Assembly: GCA_033032175.1 (NCBI GenBank)
Contig: CM065304.1
Span: forward strand, 27,658,653-27,722,652
Length of the DNA: 64,000 nt
Direction of reading: 5' to 3'
DNA from: Saturnia japonica
Taxonomy: Eukaryota > Arthropoda > Insecta > Lepidoptera > Saturniidae
The position numbers were made by a program, and so were the translations under genes. Each line of letters opens with the position of its first letter. Position 1 is the stretch's first letter. A model generated the notes under the pieces. It made no database searches and was not told the DNA's origin. It worked only from the letters and a program-made list of their open reading frames with translations. Of this stretch, positions 57,803 through 64,000 are shown one piece after another.

Positions 57803-58422
57803 GCCCACGCCCGCGTGACCACCGTTCTCTCCGCAGAGGACGGGCGGTCAATTTCGCTCCCGCACACCCCCCACGTCCATCCTCTTTAGCGGTAACCTAA
57901 GCCTAGGTCCGTTTCCTCGGCGTGAAACCCTTGGGTCAGGCAACCGCCCGCGCGATACATGTGACACTGTACGTGCATCACTTAGCTACCTACATACAAC
58001 ACTACACACGTATGAACATACACACGTGCACACCACACAGGTACATAGGTTCTGTGAGGGACCTTTTTTTTTTCTTTTTTTTACGCTAGTTAGTGTAGAA
58101 AACATTTCCGATTACTGAATACACATACGCGCGGTTCCTTCCTTCCTCCCAGGAGGAAGGGAACGTGCCTATGTGTATAATTTAGTTAGCTCGAATCGTA
58201 GGTGTAGGGATTCGATTAGATCGCGACTTATTTGCGAACGCGACGACAGCCCGAGCCGAGGTCCGGCCACTTTGGCACCCTCGTGCGAGTCGTCCATACA
58301 ACTTTCGCGGTTGAGTGCCCTCTGCGCTCGCCCCCAAGTCCGGTGAAGCTGTAAAAGCCGCAGCGGCTTTAGGGCCCCTCAGGCTAACAGTGTAGTCAGA
58401 ACTAAAAAAAAAAAAAAAAAAA
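57803..58422 (+). mobile_element. poly(A)-tailed retroposon PA, longest copy
   Basis: 620 bp flanked by perfect 11-bp duplications TCGGCGTCGTC (57792-57802 and 58423-58433). The 5' end is GCCCACGCCCGCGTGACC. The body includes ACCCTTGGGTCAGG and a CTCCCAGGAGG palindrome. The 3' end has hairpin AAAGCCG-CAG-CGGCTTT, GGCTAACAGTGTAGTC and 19 A. No tRNA-type A or B box seen and no long frame, so it may be a SINE of other origin or an internally deleted LINE. Confidence 0.8.
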
Positions 58423-58423
58423 T

Positions 58424-58885
58424 CGGCGTCGTCAGTCGTTTTATGTCAAGGTCATAATAATGTGCGTGGTATATAAGAGGAATGTCAACCAAGCGCATAT
58501 TGATTTGCACGAGTTTTGACGTAGCAGGAGCTATCTTGAGAAGGCCTGAAAGATCAGAAAATGGAATCTTAGTACTGCCTTTGCAATTACCAACACGTAG
58601 TTTGACGTGGTGCTTAAGTCCGAAATTTCCGTGCGAGTATATTCCCGAGAGTGCAGCTCTACGCTCTGCTTACCAGCTGGCCGAGAATGAAAAACTATCG
58701 CATACGGTGTAGTGCAGGTGCGGCGTAGGTGAAGTGGAGATGACTCTCGCAATGTAATCTCTGGAGTTGAAATCGCTGCGTATATCCACATCTAAGACGT
58801 TGAGGTTGTCATGTATTCCAAGCGACATATTCTGAAGAATTGACACACGTACTTTTTCGTTTTCTGGGTTTTCAACACAATTAAG
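58424..58885 (-). pseudogene. unrecognised coding relic
   Basis: One minus-strand frame is open for 71 codons (58885-58673), meets TAA at 58672-58670, and is then open again for about 82 codons to the edge of the retroposon. Composition is protein-like: LQNMSLGIHDNLNVLDVDI, STSPTPHLHYTVC and VKLRVGNCKGSTKIPFSDL. I do not recognise the family. It may be a captured gene fragment or part of an unknown transposon. The in-frame stop argues against function. Confidence 0.35.
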
Positions 58886-58889
58886 TTAC

Positions 58890-60670
58890 TTACTCTACAT
58901 GTACATATTCGGTGCAATAATTAGTTAAGCTCAGTGACAATATCCTCAACTCCTCTCTCTGTTTCTCCCCTGATTTCGGGGGATTTGCAATAAGAATATC
59001 CATGAATAGTGCTGTCATCTGCATGGTACAGAGTATGGCTCATGGTAACATGTTATTTATATGGCGACGAAACAGTGTGGGGGTAGTACACAGCGTTGTG
59101 AAACTGCATCATTTACTGATATAAACTACGAATCCTACCTTTTCACAAGAACACGAACTCTGCGCATGCGTAACAAACTAGAAATTCACTTGCACAAGTT
59201 GTTGGTACGTCTTTATACTGGAAGTTTAGACAGAAGTACACGGTGATAAATCCTAACAAAAATTTTGGTTATCTTGAAACTGATAGTCAGGGATTAGGTA
59301 GTCAGGGTCTGATAGATGCTTGTTAATCGACTTCTTTCAACAGTGCAATATCGATTCTATCGAAAGCCATGTTGTCGATGATTTGTTTAAGAAAAGTAGT
59401 GGTTATGTTACAACATGCTAAGCAAGTTCTGAGATAACCCGAAATTTACATGCCATGCTGCTATTTTGAACTCACTTCAGGTGGGTACTATAACTAAATT
59501 ATAGATCGTAAAGTAACGGCAAAGTTTTTGTAAGTACATTTAAAAAAAATACCTCTATTTTTGGTAGTGTTTATCATTCCGACTGTATGCATATTACCCT
59601 TGGCATTACGCGTCGATCATAGCTGCGGATTGTGTAATTCCTTACAAAACATATTGCGGACATTATAAATAATTTATACTTGAATTAACTTACGTGAATG
59701 CTTTATAGTGTGTATGTATGGATTCCATAGACACGACGCTATCGGGCCAGAGGATTTTATGACATTAGTTTGTCTAAAACTTGGGTACCTATAAAATTAA
59801 TAAATACTTACGAGTCTATAATATATTCGACTTTTATAGGTTTTTGCATCATTCACTCGATTGGAATTTGTATAATTGTTTTTCACATAGTTGTACCCTG
59901 ACTTACAACAGATGGCGTACGGGTATTTTCAACTAATGTAAAATAAATTTAATATATTTTAGCAACAGTTCTTGTGGTTTTAGATTAATATAGGACTGAT
60001 TATAGAACCGTCCTAGGTTACACATGATAACGCCCTTCTTTATCGAAGTTTAAAAAAATGAAATTATAGAAAATCAGTAAACTTTTAATACAGAAATGAC
60101 ATGTATTTCCCGTGAAGTATTAGAATCATTTTCACGCGAATTAGATCGCCTATAAAAAGTTATAAAATAGATTTACTTCTATTCTAGCTTTTTTTATCAC
60201 ATTACCTAGGTGTTTTATCTGACAACTTATTATTATTGTTCGAAAATGATAATATTCTGAGCTTAGAATGGGAAATGGTTTTCAAACGAACACACTGTTC
60301 GTAACTATATGACTGATTTTCAATTCAGTATGTAGTAGTTAAAGCGAGCTTACTACAATGCGAAACTTCTTAAACCTATTTTAGTTTTTCTGATTCGAGT
60401 CTTGAATCTATTGATTGGCTTAGTATCGAGGTATTAGGGTTAGAAGCCGCACAATTCAGGATGCCATTTGATAGTTTTCGAATAGTATGAATCGTACCGT
60501 TTTCTGTACTGTCAGTTTATAATTCATACAGTAATAGATCCGGCTGCGAGATTACTACGTTTATCGAGTTTATAATTAAAATCTAGTTTTTATATACAAC
60601 CATCTATGACCAAGGTATGACAAGCGGGGGCTCGTGTGGGCTACATGATGTCAGTATTTGTGGTGACCCC
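58890..60670. other. intron, nothing identified
   Basis: No supported gene or repeat. Confidence 0.35.
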
Positions 60671-60675
60671 ACTTC

Positions 60676-60992
60676 TACCCACAGAGGACACCCGCTGGTT
60701 ATTTTAAAGATAAAGATGCGATTTTTGTTTTGCGGAATCCTATTCTTTTTCTGAAATATAAGTAGCCTAAATTACTACTTATAACATCAGCTATCTGCCA
60801 GTGAATATCCCGTCAAAATCGGTACAACCATTTCAGAGATTACTCGGGACAAACAGACAGACAGCCAAAAATAAAAAAAAAAGTTTTTTTTTTTGTAAAA
60901 TGTATCATATATACATTCATATGCATTTAGTAAAAAGTTGTTGTTTTGTCATTACAGACAGACCCTTCAATTTTATTAATTGTATATATAGA
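60676..60992 (-). mobile_element. Helitron-like element C5, partial
   Basis: Minus strand starts TCTATATATACAATTAATAA after an A. The interior matches C1 (ATCAGCTATCTGCCAGTGAA and GACAAACAGACAGACAG segments on the plus strand). The CTAG end is missing. Confidence 0.5.
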
Positions 60993-61064
60993 TTATGAAT
61001 GACGGAATATGTTTTTGCCGTGGTGCCTATTATAATGTGTTCGCTAGTATTTTTTATTACAAGA

Positions 61065-61290
61065 CATTTTTTCACAAAAAAGAAAACAACTTCAATGATT
61101 TTGAAGAGCTCCCTGTTTTGTCTTCAAAGTCGAAGGTCCAATGCCACCACCCTTAAGGTATCCTAAGAATAAAAGAATCTTGAAAATCGGTTAATAAACA
61201 ACGAAAGTATGACCGAGCATCCATAAAGAAAAATACACTCGAGATGATAACTTCTGTCTATTTTTGAAGTCCGCTAAAAATCATATTAAT
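61065..61290 (+). repeat. dispersed repeat J, copy
   Basis: Collinear with 49975-50210 (AACTTCAATGATTTTGAAGA, CCACCCTTAAGGTATCC). Confidence 0.55.
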
Positions 61291-61449
61291 TCTTTTTTTC
61301 CGAAAAAAAATTAATTCATCTTATTTTAAAATGAATTATAGTCCAATTCACTCCAATGCCCGCGCAACCCCTTCGTAGCCAGGTGTAAACGGGCATTACT
61401 TTGTTACATTTAAACGTTCATGATATATATTAATTATTTATATATTAAA

Positions 61450-62108
61450 CTAGCTGACCCGCGCAACTTCTGCGTCATTTAAGAAAGAGAGAGACAAAGG
61501 ATTAGGGAGAGTGGGTCGTAGGCACTGTATTATAGGTACCGCCCGCCTCCCACATTATTCTGCTTAATAAAAATGCGCTCCCGATACTTGATCATTCTCG
61601 GTGTGAAGCCCTTGGGTCAGGCAGCCGCCCGCGCGATACAAAGTGACACTATACGTGCAACACTTAGTTACCCACACACAACATTACACACGTATGAACA
61701 CACACACGTGCACACCACACAGGTACATAGGTTCTGTAAGGGACCTTTTTTTTTCTTTTTTTGCGCTAGTTAGACTAGTGCGCTAGTTAGTGTAGAAAAA
61801 CCATTCCGATTAACAAATACACATACGCATGGTCCACTCATTCCTCCCAGGAGGAGGGGAACGTGCATATGAGTATATATTAGTTAGCTCGAATTCTCAT
61901 AAGATTAGGGAATTAGCTAGATCGCGACTTTTTCGCATTCGCGACGACCGCCCGAGCCGAGGTTCGGCCACTCTGGCACCCTCGTGCGGGTCGTCACAAA
62001 GTTTCGCGGCTGAGTGCCCTAAGCGCTCGCCCCCAAGTCCGGTGAAGCTGTAAAAGCCGCAGCGGCTCTGTTTGACGATAGGGCCCCTAAGGCTAACAGT
62101 GTAGTCAG

Positions 62109-62172
<64 letters not shown>

Positions 62173-62706
62173 TGATCATTATTTTGCTATCGAGTTATAT
62201 TAAAACTGTTATAACTCCTAAGATATTCATTTAAATGAGTTACTGTAACAGCCAATTTTGTTCAAAATTATATACTTGCGATAAATAACGTATTTATGTC
62301 GATAAGGATTAACACCATGTATATAAAAACACCTTCGCAAATAATTCATTATTTTAGAACAAATTTTATTACCGTAAAAAAGTTTATATTGAATAAACCT
62401 TAAAAGATAGCAGATTTTTTTAGAACTTTTTAAAGTAAATAATTTTGTAGCACATAATTGGTGCGTAACTTTAACCATTTACGAAGCGCAAGCAGTAGAA
62501 GCTCTCAAAAGGAATAAATTTCCCCCGTTTTTGCAACATTTTTCATTGATGCTCCGCTCCTATTGGTCGTAGCGTGATGTTATATAACCTATAGCCTTTC
62601 TCGATAAATGGGCTATCCTATAATAAACATTTTTCCCATTCAAACTAGTAGTTCCTGAGATTAGCATGTTCAAACAAACCCTTCAGCTTTATAATATTAG
62701 TATAGA
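61450..62706 (-). mobile_element. Helitron-like element B2 with nested retroposon
   Basis: On the minus strand it starts TCTATACTAATATTATAAAG after an A (62707 complement) and ends GGGTCAGCTAG before T. Without the insertion at 61597-62170 it is collinear with B1. Confidence 0.65.
61597..62170 (+). mobile_element. poly(A)-tailed retroposon PA, copy 6
   Basis: Flanked by ACTTGATCATT (61586-61596 and 62170-62180). The uninterrupted site is preserved in B1 near 25902. It has a 58-bp A tail (62113-62170). It is truncated at the 5' end compared with 57803-58422, and a small insertion splits the 3' hairpin region. The long clean A tail suggests it is the most recent of the copies. Confidence 0.85.
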
Positions 62707-62709
62707 TTA

Positions 62710-62862
62710 AAACTTTTTTTCCCGGTGCATGATGGCCTATGAAAAAATGGCCAAAAAAAGGTTGAGGTAGATAATGGATAGATTAGAGTGAAAGAGACAT
62801 AACGAAACATCACTCGCATCAGTAGCACTACTAGAAGATTAATCAAAACGCGATAGGTTTTC
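62710..62862. other. intron, nothing identified
   Basis: No supported feature. Confidence 0.3.
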
Positions 62863-62864
62863 AA

Positions 62865-63010
62865 AACCAATTGTAAGGATTTATGGGTCGGCAAAGTGTT
62901 TAGGATACTTTTGTTGTTGCAAGTGTCCATGGGGTGTGACTACTGACTACCACGTATCTACCACCAGGCGTGCCTTGCACTTTTTCGACACCGACGTTAT
63001 ATAAAAAACC
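62865..63010 (+). pseudogene. LINE 3' end fragment
   Basis: GGGTCGGCAAAGTG, GCAAGTGTCCATGGGGTG and CACCAGGCGTGCC segments match the 3' UTR type at 1999-2110. Confidence 0.4.
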
Positions 63011-63014
63011 GGTA

Positions 63015-63645
63015 TAGTGTAGGTTCATTGTATAGCAATTAATTAATTTTTCCTGTATAATAACAAAGAGAAGTTTCTAATTTTATTATTACGTTAATGG
63101 AATGAAAGGGTTAATAAATAATGGAACAAAATAGGTACGTACTATAATTTGAAAAATTACATTTTTACATTTACACTTACATCGTAGACACAAAATAACG
63201 ATAATTATAAATAAAGAGGTTGATTAATTAACCAATTAACCAATTAACTAATCTAATCGTAGAAATATTAATCTGGGTAATGAAATTAATTTGGGGGGAT
63301 AAACTAGTGGTAAGTATTTGGAAATAAGTATGACAAAAACAAGAGTAGAAATAACAAGGACCTGATAAGTGTTAGTTAGGGGATACGAGGACTTTCTAAA
63401 AATAAATAAATAAAATAAATATTACATCTACGATTTAAATACAACACAATTATTATTACATTACACTCATTACAGTAAATGCAAATTCCAACACACGAGC
63501 TTTAACTGTGTTTCCGCTTGGTTTTATTTTTCTTCTTTTTTAATTAGCATGTTGGAAGCATTAGCCAGGCTCAATGTTTTGTTTCTATCAAGTTACTAAT
63601 TAAATCTGAGACATCCATCCACGACATAACTCTCTCATGTTGCTT
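63015..63645. other. intron, AT-rich
   Basis: Nothing identified. Confidence 0.35.
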
Positions 63646-63649
63646 TTGA

Positions 63650-63877
63650 GGTGCTAAAATGGCTTACGCAGAGTAAACCATAAGATATATATCAAAATGA
63701 TGTACGAATTAATAGTAAATCTTAAAAGTTTTATAAAAAGGACAGTGGGAGTATATGTTTATCTTCTAAGGATAGCCCATAATTAAGCATTTTTGTCTTG
63801 GAGCGGAGGCAGTACGATTCACCCATGTGCTCGCGGCATTCTGTAGTCCATGCGAGCGGAGCCGCGGGCATAGGTAG
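63650..63877 (+). mobile_element. Helitron-like element C6, 5'-truncated
   Basis: ATGGCTTACGCAGAGTAAAC, TATCTTCTAAGGATAG and CATTCTGTAGTCCATGCGAG segments match C2. It ends GGCATAGGTAG before T, with a weakened hairpin. Confidence 0.5.
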
Positions 63878-63879
63878 TA

Positions 63880-64000
63880 AATTTATAAATTAAATAAAAA
63901 CACCCACATGACAAATCAAAATCGCTTCAAAAAGTCTCTTTTCACCAGTTCTTCTTCTTGTGTTGGCGTAGCAAAAACGTACTTGCCGGTTTCAATGTAT
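63880..64000. other. window end, nothing identified
   Basis: No LIM2 or other exon is visible before the window ends. Confidence 0.35.

Noticed and set aside
1..64000. CRISPR arrays, bacterial operons, rRNA or viral genes
   Set aside because: No regularly spaced repeats, no dense reading frames and no rRNA or viral protein signatures were seen anywhere.

Overview
The window looks like nuclear DNA of a moth or butterfly. It is AT-rich, has almost no open reading frames, and is filled with decayed repeats typical of lepidopteran introns: RTE-type LINE ends with an (ATG)n tail, tRNA-derived SINEs, CR1/jockey-type LINE stubs, many short elements with Helitron-like ends, and a pogo/Tigger-type MITE. 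No bacterial, organellar or viral gene was seen.

One host coding exon is convincing: 50305-50486 on the plus strand. It encodes a complete first LIM zinc-binding domain with good splice sites at both ends. Its wording fits the LIM-homeodomain factor Arrowhead (Awh, LHX6/LHX8 group) better than the other LIM-homeodomain classes. The second LIM domain and the homeodomain are not in the window, so the last 13.5 kb is probably intron. The 50 kb to the left is intron or 5' flank of the same gene.

Layout. 0-30 kb: AT-rich DNA with scattered LINE stubs (1.9, 5.0, 9.6, 12.3, 13.2, 15.3, 21.8, 27.5 kb) and Helitron-like elements (2.7, 6.7, 9.8, 10.9, 17.3, 19.8, 25.7, 26.9 kb). 30-40 kb: repeat-poor, with several GC-richer unique patches that are plausible regulatory elements of a developmental gene. 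40-50 kb: repeat-dense, including a 1.8 kb LINE with an intact reverse transcriptase inserted in a Helitron-like element. 50.3 kb: the LIM exon. 50.5-64 kb: repeats again, with nested insertions at 53, 57.8 and 61.6 kb.

The repeats can be read as a history. Six copies of a 0.32-0.36 kb element begin with TC after an A and end near CTAG or a variant, mostly before a T. One sits in a LINE reading frame and leaves that frame continuous when removed, so it inserted without target duplication, as Helitrons do. Several other families share the same end design. A poly(A)-tailed retroposon is defined by target duplications of 7-11 bp in five copies. Two copies of a larger Helitron-like element carry the same tRNA-SINE at the same internal point, so that element spread or was copied after the SINE entered it. 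I found no new host system beyond these mobile-element structures, one long hairpin, one unrecognised coding relic and candidate regulatory patches.
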